A stretch of DNA of 64,000 nt from NCBI GenBank assembly GCA_001897835.1, contig MKUN01000029.1, forward strand, positions 1 to 64,000, read 5' to 3'. The notes beneath the pieces were generated by a model. It saw nothing but the letters and a program-made list of their open reading frames with translations. It searched no databases and was not told the DNA's origin. The translations under genes were made by a program, and so were the position numbers. Below, in pieces: positions 48,104 through 58,899 of the stretch (its first letter is position 1; every line of letters starts with the position of its first letter). This stretch comes from Bacteroidetes bacterium 46-16 (lineage in GTDB: Bacteria; Bacteroidota; Bacteroidia; Chitinophagales; Chitinophagaceae).

Positions 48104-48979
48104 TTAGTGCTTGCCAGCCTTTCGTTTCAGCACGCCACCGGCAGCCTCTTTGATGGTATTGGTGAAAACAAAAGCTTTTGGATCTACCTCATGCACCAGG
48201 TGGGTAAGTTTGCGCACTTCGAGGCGGGTAATTACGGTAAAAATAATATCGCAATCGTGGCTTATATCGAAGCTGTTCTTAAGGTAACCGCGCTTGCCTT
48301 TATAGACGGTAATGCCCCTGCCCAATTCCATCACAAGTTTCCTCTTTATCTCATCGCTCTTGCCCGAAATGACCGTAACACCGGTATATTCTTCAAGGCC
48401 CTCAACCACATAATCGAGCGTGCGCGATGCAGCATAATAGGTAAGCATAGAATAGAGGGCTTTTTCGAGGCCGAAATGGAGGGCTGCAACAAGAAATATG
48501 ATGACGTTGATGCCCAGTATTATTTCACTTACCGAAAAGCTGCTGCGCTTGAGCGTGTACAAGGCCAGCACCTCAATACTATCAAGCGCACAGCCGCCAC
48601 GCATACAAAGCCCGGCACCAAGGCCGAGAAAGAAACCGCCAAAAAGCGATACGAGCAGGGTATCGGTAGTGATAACGGGATAATGAATGAATGCAAAACA
48701 CAAGGCCAGGCCTACAACGGTGGCAAAAGACCGGTATGCAAAACGCCAGCTGACCTGGAACCCACCCATAAGAATGAGCGGCACATTGGCCAGCACAAGA
48801 ACATAAGAGAGATTGAAGTGCGCCAGTTCGTGGATAAGGAGCGATATGCCTGTTACCCCCCCATCGAGAAAATTATTGGGTACTAAAAAACTTTTGAGGG
48901 CGAAACCACTTGAGAGAATGCCTAAAACTGTAAAAATAATGTCCTGGAGTGTACCGGGAATATTGAGCTTACTTTTCAT
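48104..48979 (-). CDS. YitT family membrane protein (DUF2179 C-terminal domain)
   Basis: SGFALKSFLVPNNFLDGGVTGISLLIHELAHFNLSYVLVLANVPLILMG...GVTVISGKSDEIKRKLVMELGRGITVYKGKRGYL. Confidence 0.95.
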   Translation of the reverse strand: MKSKLNIPGTLQDIIFTVLGILSSGFALKSFLVPNNFLDGGVTGISLLIHELAHFNLSYVLVLANVPLILMGGFQVSWRFAYRSFATVVGLALCFAFIHYPVITTDTLLVSLFGGFFLGLGAGLCMRGGCALDSIEVLALYTLKRSSFSVSEIILGINVIIFLVAALHFGLEKALYSMLTYYAASRTLDYVVEGLEEYTGVTVISGKSDEIKRKLVMELGRGITVYKGKRGYLKNSFDISHDCDIIFTVITRLEVRKLTHLVHEVDPKAFVFTNTIKEAAGGVLKRKAGKH

Positions 48980-48980
48980 G

Positions 48981-49562
48981 TCACGGTGCCTGGAGCTTAG
49001 ACCTGACCAGTTGCAGGTTTTGCTCTTTTTTTTCTTTCCTGAGCTTTTGCGCAGTGGCGGTAAAATAGTGATGTTTTTCCATAAAATCTATCTGCAGCCT
49101 GTTCCATTTATCTTCATCCATGAAGCTGTAAACGTTGAGTTCTGCATACAGGGTATCACCTATTTTAAAAAAGTCGTCACGGCCCAGGTAATCAAGGTCG
49201 GCATCGCAAATTATTTGTTCGAGTAAGTTATGTGGTGTCTGCGGTATTTTGGTGGCCATTATCATACCGCTTATCTTTTTAATCTGCTCATCGCTAAAGC
49301 CGTAATTAGGTAAGAATTCGGCTGCTATCTCGCATGAAATGCGTTCATGATCCTTTTGCTGTACCAGGAAACCTGAATCGTGAAAAAGGGCGGCAATGAG
49401 GAGCAATTTTTTGTCTTCACCTTTTATACCTTCAGCATCGGCAAGCATATCGGCAGCCTGGTAGACATCCTTAATATGCGCGATGCTATGATACGATAAG
49501 TACTCAGGAAGGCCTTTCCTGAGTTTTTTCATAATAAAAGTACTGGCTTCTTTAAATTGCAT
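48981..49562 (-). CDS. HD domain-containing protein
   Basis: YHSIAHIKDVYQAADML...LLLIAALFHDSGFLVQ...IICDADLDYLG. Confidence 0.9.
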   Translation of the reverse strand: MQFKEASTFIMKKLRKGLPEYLSYHSIAHIKDVYQAADMLADAEGIKGEDKKLLLIAALFHDSGFLVQQKDHERISCEIAAEFLPNYGFSDEQIKKISGMIMATKIPQTPHNLLEQIICDADLDYLGRDDFFKIGDTLYAELNVYSFMDEDKWNRLQIDFMEKHHYFTATAQKLRKEKKEQNLQLVRSKLQAP

Positions 49563-49643
49563 CCCGGGCCAAATTGAAACAATGATATAAAAAATATTAC
49601 ATAAAATTAACCCATAGCAACAAAAAATGCAATGGTAAGGCCT

Positions 49644-50619
49644 TTATATTACCATAAGACTGCATCCCCGCACCATTGCCTGATCCATACGACCCAACAC
49701 TTCAAATGTACCATCATTGCGAATATTTCCCAAGTCTTCGGTTGCAATAAAAGCACAAGAAAAAACATTGGCCAGATCAATAATATTTATAGTACCTGCA
49801 CCTGTTGCTGCAATATCCAGGGGGTCGTTTATATCACTTATAAGCACCCTCATAGTATCAGCCGGCTTAAAAACGCCCTCCGCTTTAGCATAGGCTTGCG
49901 ATAATAACTCGGTCATTCCGTATTCCGAATGTATATTATCTATTTTAAAGCTTTCTTTCAACAACTTATGTACCTCTGCCCTTGTCAGCTCCTGCCGCCG
50001 GCCTTTCATACCTCCTGTTTCCATAACAAAAGTATGCCGCAGGGGTATGGGATACTTTTCAGCAAAATCGAGCAGGGCAAATGTAACACCCAACAATAGT
50101 ACAGGCTGTGCTCTTGCCTCCAGCTGCTGCAGCATCTCACTGAGCTTATCCTGTTCGTTGAGATAAAAACCGCTTTCCGGATGACCACTCTCGGCCATCA
50201 ATACGGAGGCCATATGCACCAGTGAGGAGTTGCCGCGTTCAAGATAGGATGGTAGCAATGCCAGTATCACATATTGCTCCGGCTCACCATAAAATTGCCT
50301 GAACCCTCTTAATAAAGTATCCCTGTATATGCCTGCATCGTGTATATAGTGCCGGGAAAGACCAGTATCGGTAGTGCCGCTGCTCTCAAATACAAAAGCA
50401 GGCTGCTGCCATGCGCCGGTTGCTACCCTATGCGTTTTAAAGAAAGATATGGGCAGAAAGGGTATATCCTGTAACCTGTGCACTACAGCAGGAGATCTGT
50501 ATACTGCGTTTGCAAAGCTACGGTATAAGTCATTATTGCTGTATTGATAATGAAACAGGTCGAGGGCAATATTTTCGAAATTTGCCGCGTTAACATTATG
50601 CAGGAAATTGCCATTCATT
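49644..50619 (-). CDS. LuxE-like acyl-protein synthetase / acyltransferase
   Basis: DIPFLPISFFKTHRVATGAWQQPAFVFESSGTTDTGLSRHYI...LALLPSYLERGNSSLVHMASVLM...SEYGMTELLSQAYA. ATG 50619 preferred over 50738. Confidence 0.82.
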
Positions 50620-50644
50620 AACTCTGTATTATGACCCAAATTAT

Positions 50645-50652
50645 TAACTTTG
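50645..50652 (+). promoter_or_regulatory. -7 element TAACTTTG, 6 nt before ATG 50659
   Basis: TAACTTTG-ATAAAT-ATG. Confidence 0.5.
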
Positions 50653-50658
50653 ATAAAT

Positions 50659-51129
50659 ATGAAACGCTGTATCGCTCTGTTTGTAGTCTTATTTTTGGTT
50701 TTCTCTTCCTGTAAGAGGCATAGCAATATGTCTGCCATACCCGCAATTACCCTGGTTGAGATGACCCCGAACTCTGTGCAACAAGGTTCCAGCGAAGATA
50801 CAGTATATATAAAATTTACCCTGACCGATGGCGATGCCGACCTGGGACATGATGTGAGCTCAAGCGATTATGATATCTACATCAGGGATAATCATACGGA
50901 CTCATTTACGGGTTATTTCTTCCCGGAAATAGCTCAAAATGTACTGGATCCTTCAAAGGGCATAAGCGGCACCTGCACCTTTAAAATGCTGGGGGCACTT
51001 ATCTATGTGCGCCCCGACACCGTGCACCTCATAAAAGGGGATACCGTACATTACGAGTTGTATATCAAAGACAGGGCCGGTAATACAAGCAACCACATCA
51101 GCACACCCGACCTATACATTAAGCCTTAA
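50659..51129 (+). CDS. Hypothetical lipoprotein
   Basis: MKRCIALFVVLFLVFSSCKRHSNMSA (lipobox LVFSSC) then a compact beta-rich domain. Confidence 0.75.
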   Translation: MKRCIALFVVLFLVFSSCKRHSNMSAIPAITLVEMTPNSVQQGSSEDTVYIKFTLTDGDADLGHDVSSSDYDIYIRDNHTDSFTGYFFPEIAQNVLDPSKGISGTCTFKMLGALIYVRPDTVHLIKGDTVHYELYIKDRAGNTSNHISTPDLYIKP

Positions 51130-52909
51130 TTTCATTTGCTGCAGCCTGCTCACCGCCCGGCAGGCCTGAGTTTTGTGTCTTCTCTACTACTTCCCTTATT
51201 ATATTATCGAGGCCTGTCGAGGCAAACTTGATGCCTTCCAGTATTTCCTGGTTCATAGGGTCAGAAGGATCGGTATAATTGAATAGCTGTGCCAGGCCAA
51301 GGATGCTTGCCACCGGCCCGCGCACTTTGTGCGACTGCAGCCAGGCTATTTCTTTCAGCACCTCGTTCTGGGCCTCTATTTTCAGCAGCTTCTTTTTCTC
51401 ATCAGTAATATCGCGCAGGTATACAGTAAGGCCCGCTTTAGCAGGCTGTACATTCACATAGAGCCATTTTTCAAATTCCGGATAATATTCCTCAAATGAT
51501 GCTGCCTGCTCACTGATCATTGCCCGTTGCTGGGCTTTATAAAATTCTTTGTCTTCAAAACCCGGAAACACGTCCCAAAGGTCATGATCCACGATATCGG
51601 CCCTTTTAATATCCAGTATCCGCTCAAATTCTTTGTTTATGTACGTGAGCTTCCAATCGGCATCTACGGCATAGAAACCTTCGGCTATGCTCTCAAGTAT
51701 TGCCGACATTTCTTTTACATTATCTCTCAGCTTGTTCTCGATAGCCCTGAGCTGCGTTACATCAAGAGTAATACCGGTAATGACCCTTTCCCCGGTCTTT
51801 TTATTTTTTTTCATTACCGCCCTCGTCACCAGGGTTTTTAAAGAGCCGTCCCTGTGGTTAATGCGGTATTCAACCGATACTTTACTAACTATGGGCAGCA
51901 GGTTGAAGGTATCAGCCACGAGTTTCCTGTCCGCAGGATGTACGATATTAGTAAGTATATCCTTATCATTGATTATTTCGCCCGGCGTATAGCCATAAAC
52001 CTGGAAACAGGCCTCGTTAATGAACAATACCGTATAATCGGCAGCATCGCAGGACCATATTACCTCTTCGGTAGCTGAAAGCACACTGTCGAATTGCTCA
52101 TTCTGCTGCCTGATCACTTCATTAAGTTCTTCATTCTTTTTCTCCATCAATACTTTCTTATCGATGTCGAAAGCCAGCATAACGCCTGCGCGCCTGCCCT
52201 CGAAGCGTGTATTATGTATATATACCTGTGCATAGAAACTATTACCATCCTTTTTTACAAGACGCCGCCTGCCGCTGTTATAAAAACTATTTATAGCGGG
52301 CAGCTTAATGGTTTCCATCTGCGTATAGGCATCATCGGGGGCACGTATGCCCATCACGTCCATAGCCAGGAACTCTTCGCGTGTATAGCCATAAGTATCC
52401 ATAGCGGCTGCATTTACCGCAAGGAACCTCAGGGTAGTACTATCGTATATGAACATAGGCATAGGACTATCCTCAAAAAGCTGCAGGTAATCAGTACGGG
52501 CATTATCAAGCGTATTGTAAAAATGCTTGCGTGCAATGGCGCTTTGCAGGGTATTCTGCAGCGAAATGTTATCGTATGCTCCTTTAACCAGGTAATCTTC
52601 GGCCCCCTCCTGCAGGAGGCTAAGGGCTGCTTTAACACTGCGGGGACGGGCAATAAGTATAAGCGGTACGCGTACGAAGATCTTTTGCAATTGCCTGAAG
52701 GTAATTACCGGGTTGAGATCGATAAGCGAGAGGTTAATGAATATGACCTCAAGCGCCTCGTCGGGTACAGACAGAATGTCGCTTATAGAATTAAACTTCA
52801 GAATGTCGTTCCCTGAGTAGCCAATATCCAGTAATTGCTGACTTAGGATGCTAAAATCGTCGTTATTATCTTCTACTATTAATATCTTTTTCCTGAGCTT
52901 ATTAAGCAT
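51119..52909 (-). CDS. Degenerate receiver + three PAS-type domains + C-terminal DHp-like helix region, no visible HATPase domain
   Basis: KILIVEDNNDDFSILSQQLL..VIFINLSLIDLN..LILIARPRS..EDYLVKG; PAS blocks from ~140 aa; terminal WLQSHKVRGPVASILGLAQLFNY without N/G boxes. Confidence 0.8.
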   Translation of the reverse strand: MLNKLRKKILIVEDNNDDFSILSQQLLDIGYSGNDILKFNSISDILSVPDEALEVIFINLSLIDLNPVITFRQLQKIFVRVPLILIARPRSVKAALSLLQEGAEDYLVKGAYDNISLQNTLQSAIARKHFYNTLDNARTDYLQLFEDSPMPMFIYDSTTLRFLAVNAAAMDTYGYTREEFLAMDVMGIRAPDDAYTQMETIKLPAINSFYNSGRRRLVKKDGNSFYAQVYIHNTRFEGRRAGVMLAFDIDKKVLMEKKNEELNEVIRQQNEQFDSVLSATEEVIWSCDAADYTVLFINEACFQVYGYTPGEIINDKDILTNIVHPADRKLVADTFNLLPIVSKVSVEYRINHRDGSLKTLVTRAVMKKNKKTGERVITGITLDVTQLRAIENKLRDNVKEMSAILESIAEGFYAVDADWKLTYINKEFERILDIKRADIVDHDLWDVFPGFEDKEFYKAQQRAMISEQAASFEEYYPEFEKWLYVNVQPAKAGLTVYLRDITDEKKKLLKIEAQNEVLKEIAWLQSHKVRGPVASILGLAQLFNYTDPSDPMNQEILEGIKFASTGLDNIIREVVEKTQNSGLPGGEQAAANEIKA

Positions 52910-53128
52910 ATTGAGTTATTGCTCTCCCTTCCCTCAAATGCAATATGGTAAGATATAGGCCCAAAGTTAAATAAAAGTTAAAGCCCAGCCAGTTATATAA
53001 GCTGCTTAACCAAGCTTTAACTATTAAAAATTAGCATATTTTTATATGCATGTAATATTACGAGCTGCAATCACAAAAATGCCTGTGGTCTATAACATTA
53101 AATTACATTTATTTTTTTAATACTATAC

Positions 53129-53159
53129 TTGTCTATAAATTATTTTGATTATACCTTTG
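53129..53159 (+). promoter_or_regulatory. Promoter of EPS operon: TTG-N20-TACCTTTG
   Basis: TTG 53129-53131, 20-nt spacer, TACCTTTG 53152-53159, fits the Bacteroidetes TTTG/TAnnTTTG arrangement. Confidence 0.6.
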
Positions 53160-53343
53160 CAGTATAAATTCTGTAGAGGAACGCAAGCCTGATTTCTTAA
53201 AGGCTCCCGGAATTATAAACAAAAACACTTTTATCTACCCTGCTAAATAATCGCACCTATGGTGTGGGCTGTTGCGTGCAATCATCCCAGCGGATCATTG
53301 TTTCGGAATAGTGCGTAATAAACATCATCATAAAACACTAGCC

Positions 53344-55731
53344 ATGCAGGGACAGCAACGGGCACAAAACGGTACCGGGAAACAAAGCCCCAAACGTGAA
53401 GATTTTGATATTAAAAAAGTACTGGCAAAAATAATCAGCAACTGGCCGCTCTATGCCATATGCCTTGTTATGGCGATAGCGCTTGGCTACCTGTACATGC
53501 GCTATAGCACGCCGGTGTATAAGATACATGCATCGGTATTGATAAAAGACGACAAAAAATCAGGTGCGCCGGATAATACAGAGCTCCTTGCAGACCTTGG
53601 CTTGTCATCAGGCGGAAAGAATGTAGATAACGAAGCAGAAATATTCAAAAGCCGCACGCTGATGCTGGATGTGGTAAAAGATCTGCAACTCAATGTGACG
53701 TACTATGTATCGGGCAATGTAAAGGTCGCAGAATCGTTCCGCAACCGCCCATTCAATATACGTTTCATCCCCTTGTTTGAAGATTCGATCAAAAACAAGT
53801 CATATAAATACCAGGTAAAGCTGCTGGGCAAAACAGATTTTGAAATAAGCAATGATGATAAAAGCTGGAAAGGGAAATGGGGCGATACTTTGCTGTTACC
53901 CCCCGGCCGTGTGATCGTTGAGCGCAGCTATTTCCCCTTCCTGAAAGGCATAAATGAATATACGGTAAACATAACCAGCTATAAGAACGCCGTAAAGAAA
54001 TACATGAGCGCACTGAGTGTGCAGATAGCCAATAAGCAGGCCAGCATAATAAACCTGACCCTGAATGAGGAAACACAGGAAAAAGGAGAGGCTATAGTAA
54101 ATAAGCTGATCAAAGTGTATATGCAGGCCAGTGTGGACGATAAGAACCAGATTGCCGACAGTACCATAGGCTTCATAGACAACCGCCTGCAACTGGTAGG
54201 TGAAGAACTGACGGATATAGAAAAGGAGATACAGAGCTTTAAACAAAATAACACGTTTACCGACCTTACTGAACAATCGAAAGTGCTGCTGAACAGTAAC
54301 CAGGATGTATTCAATGAACTATCCAAACAGGAGGTGCAGCTGAATATCATTACCTCGCTGGAGCAATACCTGAAAGATAACAATAACAGCCGCAGGATAG
54401 TGCCTGCATCGCTTACGATACAGAACGATGTGCTCAATAACTTCATCGACAAATACAACACCCTGCAACTGGAAAGGCAGCGTATGCTGGTAAGTAATAC
54501 CGAAGACAACCCGGTAGTAAAAAACTTTGACCAGCAACTTGACAACATAAAGGCCGACCTGATGGAAAGCATGGCTTCGGTAAAACGCAGCATGCAAGTG
54601 AGCGTTAACTCAATGCGTGAGCAGGCCGGGAATGTAAATGCCAAGTTGCGCCAACTGCCACCTAAAGAACGTATATACCTGGAATACTCGCGCCAGCAAA
54701 ATATAAAACAGGAGCTTTACCTCTTCCTGCTCAAAAAACGGGAGGAAACAGCTATATCGAAATCATCGACCATAGCTAATGCGCGTATCATAGACCCTGC
54801 GGCTGCTGATGAAGATCCCTTCAAACCCAAGCGCTCGTCGGTAATGATGATAGCATTGCTCCTGGGCTTGCTGGTACCATCAGCTATCGTTTATTTAAGA
54901 GAAGTGCTGAGCCATAAGATAAGCAGCAAGACCGATATCACGAGCGCTACAAGCATACCGATCATAGCAGAGATCGGCCATTTTGAGGGCGAAAATTCAA
55001 TAGCTGTAAGCAAAAACTCAACCACACCATTATCCGAACAATTCAGGGCACTGCGAACGAACCTGCAATTTACTATGACCACAGAGCGTGGTAAGACCCT
55101 AATGCTGACCTCAAGCATGAGTGGCGAAGGCAAATCTTTCGTAGCGATCAACCTGGCCATAACACTGGCCCTATCCGGCAAAAAAGTGGTATTGATGGAA
55201 CTGGACCTCAGGAAGCCTAAGATATCGAAGCACCTGGGACTTGACAGCAGGTATGGCTTCAGCAATTTCATCATCAAACAAGCTGAGTACAACCAGATAT
55301 TATTACCCTCGGGAATTGAGGACAGCATGTACGTGATACCATCGGGGCCCATACCACCTAACCCTGCGGAACTGTTGATGATGCCACGTGTAGAACAATT
55401 GTTCATGCAACTGAAACAGGATTTCGACTACATAATAATAGACAGTGCGCCTGTAGGGCTTGTGACAGATGCCCAGCTGCTGGCAAAATATGCAGATACA
55501 TCGCTTTACGTGATACGCCAGGGCTATACCCTGAAACCTCAGCTGCAAATACCCGAAAATATTGCCGCAGAAGAAAAAATGCAGCACCTGCATCTTGTAG
55601 TGAATGATGTGAAACTCAATTATGGGTATGGCTATGGATATGGCTACGGTTACGGGTATGGCTACGGATATGGTGGCTATGGCAATACCAATGGCAAAGA
55701 AAGCCGCCTGAAAAGATTCTTTAAGAAGTAG
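53344..55731 (+). CDS. Polysaccharide biosynthesis tyrosine autokinase (Wzc-like) with Tyr-Gly tail
   Basis: Wzz region, Walker A SSMSGEGKSFVAINLAITLALSGKKVVLMELDLRKPKISKHLG, DYIIIDSAPVGLVTDAQLLAKYADTSLYV, C-terminal (YG)n tail. ATG 53344 preferred over TTG 53272. Confidence 0.93.
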   Translation: MQGQQRAQNGTGKQSPKREDFDIKKVLAKIISNWPLYAICLVMAIALGYLYMRYSTPVYKIHASVLIKDDKKSGAPDNTELLADLGLSSGGKNVDNEAEIFKSRTLMLDVVKDLQLNVTYYVSGNVKVAESFRNRPFNIRFIPLFEDSIKNKSYKYQVKLLGKTDFEISNDDKSWKGKWGDTLLLPPGRVIVERSYFPFLKGINEYTVNITSYKNAVKKYMSALSVQIANKQASIINLTLNEETQEKGEAIVNKLIKVYMQASVDDKNQIADSTIGFIDNRLQLVGEELTDIEKEIQSFKQNNTFTDLTEQSKVLLNSNQDVFNELSKQEVQLNIITSLEQYLKDNNNSRRIVPASLTIQNDVLNNFIDKYNTLQLERQRMLVSNTEDNPVVKNFDQQLDNIKADLMESMASVKRSMQVSVNSMREQAGNVNAKLRQLPPKERIYLEYSRQQNIKQELYLFLLKKREETAISKSSTIANARIIDPAAADEDPFKPKRSSVMMIALLLGLLVPSAIVYLREVLSHKISSKTDITSATSIPIIAEIGHFEGENSIAVSKNSTTPLSEQFRALRTNLQFTMTTERGKTLMLTSSMSGEGKSFVAINLAITLALSGKKVVLMELDLRKPKISKHLGLDSRYGFSNFIIKQAEYNQILLPSGIEDSMYVIPSGPIPPNPAELLMMPRVEQLFMQLKQDFDYIIIDSAPVGLVTDAQLLAKYADTSLYVIRQGYTLKPQLQIPENIAAEEKMQHLHLVVNDVKLNYGYGYGYGYGYGYGYGYGGYGNTNGKESRLKRFFKK

Positions 55732-55815
55732 CATGGCCCTGCGACCTTAAAAAGTTGCAGGCAAATGGTCAACAGCGGTATTTAACAACATTGTATTGTA
55801 TCATAAAAAAGGAAA

Positions 55816-57087
55816 GTGCATAAACGAAGGTCCTTAAAAACAAATTTCCTCTTTGCCCTGGCAGGCAATATGATATATATGGTCTGTCAATACCTTATCC
55901 TGATGCTATTCACTAAAAATTACGATAGCGGGATAGTGGGCGGCTACCTGTTTGCCATTGCCTTCGTTGCGCCTATTGTCATATCGGCTGATATGCAATT
56001 GCGCAGCTTTTATGTAACAGAAAAATCGCCTTCGTTGGGCTTTCAGGAATACCAGAGCTTTAGGATCATATCTAACACTATAGCACTACTGGTAGTGGTT
56101 ATCACCGCATATATACTACAACGGCAATTATTGCTAACCATAATACTTATTGGCGGTATAAAAATAATCGAGAACCAGGTAGACATGTACTATGCCTCTG
56201 TGCAGCGCATAGAAAGGATGGATTATATTTCCATATCGAAGACGATACGCGGCCTGATAACCCTGGTGATGGTATTCACTGGTATAAAGGCAGGCCTGCA
56301 GGTAGACACTATACTATTATTGTGGCTATCCTTATGGATCATTTTTTTGATCCTGGATGCGAATTTATCTTTAAAGATCAGCAAGCTGGGCAAACGTACC
56401 GGCAGTTTTTTCAAACTGCGGTCACTGGCAGCCATCCTGAAAATATGCATACCTGTGCTGATACTGCTGGTGGTATTCCAATATTATTCCAATTTCCCTA
56501 ATTACGTAGTAAAAGGTAAATTGGGGCTTTCGGCCCTTGCCATATTCGGTTCCATCATTTATTTCCGTTCCATAGGTGCCCAGATCATCAATCCTATGGG
56601 AGCGGTCATTGCCCCGCGGCTTTCCGACTACTGGCGCACTGAGCGTTATGCCGATTTCATCCACCTGCTGGTACGCACTACTTTCCTCGCCCTGTTACTG
56701 GGCCTTGCAGGCATAGTGGTCGCACTGCCTTTCGGCAGGCAAATACTGCAACTGGTCTATACCAAAGAATATGCACAACACTATATGCTGCTGGTACTGG
56801 TAATGGTATATTGCGTGCCCACCTATCTCTACGTATTCCTCGGCACGGCGCTAACCTGCCTGCGCGTTCACTGGATAAAAGTGCCTATCCACATTGTATC
56901 CTTCCTGGTACTGGCAGCACTTACCTATTGGCAGTACGCTACACTTACGCTCGACAGGCTCGTTATATACATGATCATTGCCGAATCACTGACATTCTTG
57001 TTATACACACTTTCGTTTATAGTTCTCTACAATAAAATAAAGGACAATGGGTTTGCTACAAAGGGCATATTTAAAAATATTAGCTAG
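55816..57087 (+). CDS. Oligosaccharide flippase family (Wzx-like)
   Basis: Multi-[47 protein letters not shown]. Non-ATG start. Confidence 0.82.
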   Translation: MHKRRSLKTNFLFALAGNMIYMVCQYLILMLFTKNYDSGIVGGYLFAIAFVAPIVISADMQLRSFYVTEKSPSLGFQEYQSFRIISNTIALLVVVITAYILQRQLLLTIILIGGIKIIENQVDMYYASVQRIERMDYISISKTIRGLITLVMVFTGIKAGLQVDTILLLWLSLWIIFLILDANLSLKISKLGKRTGSFFKLRSLAAILKICIPVLILLVVFQYYSNFPNYVVKGKLGLSALAIFGSIIYFRSIGAQIINPMGAVIAPRLSDYWRTERYADFIHLLVRTTFLALLLGLAGIVVALPFGRQILQLVYTKEYAQHYMLLVLVMVYCVPTYLYVFLGTALTCLRVHWIKVPIHIVSFLVLAALTYWQYATLTLDRLVIYMIIAESLTFLLYTLSFIVLYNKIKDNGFATKGIFKNIS

Positions 57088-57568
57088 GATTGCGCCACAA
57101 GCCTTTTATAAAAAGGTGGGGGTACGTGTAGGCAAGGGCACACGTATCATGGGCTCCTTGTATAAAATATTCAGCGAAGAGGCCTATTTGATCAGCATAG
57201 GTGAAGACTGCCTGTTATCCAGCGAGGTAACATTACTAACGCATGACGGATCGGTGGATGTGATCCGGAAAGAATTTCCGAAAGCAGACAGGATAAAGCC
57301 GGTAACCATAGGCAATAATGTGTTCATTGGTTACAGGACCATAGTTATGCCGGGGGTAACAATTGGCAATAACGTGGTAATAGGCGCAGGGTCGGTCGTG
57401 AATAAGGATGTGCCTTCTGATACAGTATACGCCGGCGTACCGGCAAAATTCATTAAGACCATAGCTGAATATAAAAAGACGATAATACCCCAACTAACAG
57501 AACTGAAACACCTAAGCCAAAAAGAAAAAAAGAAAGCCCTGTTAAAGCATTTCGGAAAAGAGCGCTGA
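57047..57568 (+). CDS. Hexapeptide-repeat (LbH) O-acetyltransferase
   Basis: [51 protein letters not shown]. Confidence 0.92.
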   Translation: MGLLQRAYLKILARIAPQAFYKKVGVRVGKGTRIMGSLYKIFSEEAYLISIGEDCLLSSEVTLLTHDGSVDVIRKEFPKADRIKPVTIGNNVFIGYRTIVMPGVTIGNNVVIGAGSVVNKDVPSDTVYAGVPAKFIKTIAEYKKTIIPQLTELKHLSQKEKKKALLKHFGKER

Positions 57569-58899
57569 TGTCGTATAGTAACAGGATATTGATCGCCATA
57601 CTCACCATGACAGCATCCATAACGCTGTTCCTGTATGCACCTGCTGCACGCAGCGAGGCCTATTCGGCTTATGTTTGCCTGCTGTCGGGGCTTTGCATAT
57701 ACCTTAATGTAAAATATTCGGTGCGTGGCTTATGGTCGGCAAGCTCTGTGTTCATTATCATTTTCTGGTGTTTTCACTTTGGTGTTATCTTGTCGAATGC
57801 CGCCGGGCTGAATATAGCCTCAGCTACGGGCAATGATATATTCTGGCGCTGGATAGACAGTCCGTACTATACTAAGGCCGAAGGGATGGCACTCATTGGT
57901 ATCGCAGCATTCAGCTTTATTACCATGCTGAGATCGAAGCAGGTAGCTGAGGAAGATGAAGAAAGTGGAGATCTGCAATCATCGCCCTATTACCGTCCTC
58001 TGCGGGTGCTTGCATACACCCTGCTGCTGGGTGGCATAGGCGGCTGGTTTTACATCATGCTGAGCATGGGTGGTGTCACTGCATTATTTGCAGGCTATGC
58101 ATTTTACCTTAGGTTCATTGAGAATTACTCTTTTATTTCTACCATATACTGGGCCATTGGTGTGGGGCTCGCCATACTTGGGGTAATAAATGACTGGCGA
58201 AAAATACGTATTGGTATTTTTATTTTCCTGGGCTGGAGCTTAATTGCATTTGTGATGGGCCTCAGGGGCGAAGTGCTTTATCCCACCTGTGCTTTCCTGG
58301 TTACCTACTCACGGCAAACGAAATTACCTGAGAATGCGAAGTTGTTCGTGATACCCGTCGTATTGCTGTCTCTTATTTCATTTGTGCGGGTGTACAGGGT
58401 GGATGAACAGGTAAATTCCGATAGCTTTAATCCAATATATGGATTGCTGGAACTTGGCGGCTCCTTACAAACAGTAGTGATAGCAGAGGAATGGGTACAC
58501 AATGGAACTGACCACTTTCGCTACGGGGAAACACTGCTGGCCCCCTTCGACCGGCTGCTGGATAAAATAATCTTAGCAAACAGGGCAGAAGGTGATAAAG
58601 ACCTAAGGCTTATGAATGTGGCCATGAGCGAACGTAATGGCCCCTATGGCTTTTCACCAATAGCGGAAGGCTATATCAACCTGGGGGCTATGGGCGTCAT
58701 CATACTGATGATGCTGTTGTCCATACTGCTTAACTATTTTGACACAAAACCGGTAGGAATTATTACCGACCCGCTTACCGGTGGTATCACCTTTATTTTA
58801 TTTACGTTCGTCAGGAACTCATTCTCACATATACCGGGACAGACCTTATTACTGGCGGCAATCATCATGATAACATATGGAATATTCAGAAAACGATAA
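57568..58899 (+). CDS. O-antigen/EPS polymerase-like (Wzy) membrane protein
   Basis: Multi-TM, FIFLGWSLIAFVMGLRGEVLYPTCAFLVTYS, position between flippase and glycosyltransferases. Confidence 0.72.
   Translation: MSYSNRILIAILTMTASITLFLYAPAARSEAYSAYVCLLSGLCIYLNVKYSVRGLWSASSVFIIIFWCFHFGVILSNAAGLNIASATGNDIFWRWIDSPYYTKAEGMALIGIAAFSFITMLRSKQVAEEDEESGDLQSSPYYRPLRVLAYTLLLGGIGGWFYIMLSMGGVTALFAGYAFYLRFIENYSFISTIYWAIGVGLAILGVINDWRKIRIGIFIFLGWSLIAFVMGLRGEVLYPTCAFLVTYSRQTKLPENAKLFVIPVVLLSLISFVRVYRVDEQVNSDSFNPIYGLLELGGSLQTVVIAEEWVHNGTDHFRYGETLLAPFDRLLDKIILANRAEGDKDLRLMNVAMSERNGPYGFSPIAEGYINLGAMGVIILMMLLSILLNYFDTKPVGIITDPLTGGITFILFTFVRNSFSHIPGQTLLLAAIIMITYGIFRKR

Noticed and set aside
48107-48886. 259-aa plus-strand ORF
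   Set aside because: Antisense shadow of the YitT-family gene.
53979-54644. 221-aa Ser-rich minus-strand ORF
   Set aside because: Antisense to the coiled-coil part of the Wzc-like gene; Ser/Cys/Leu-rich shadow ORF.
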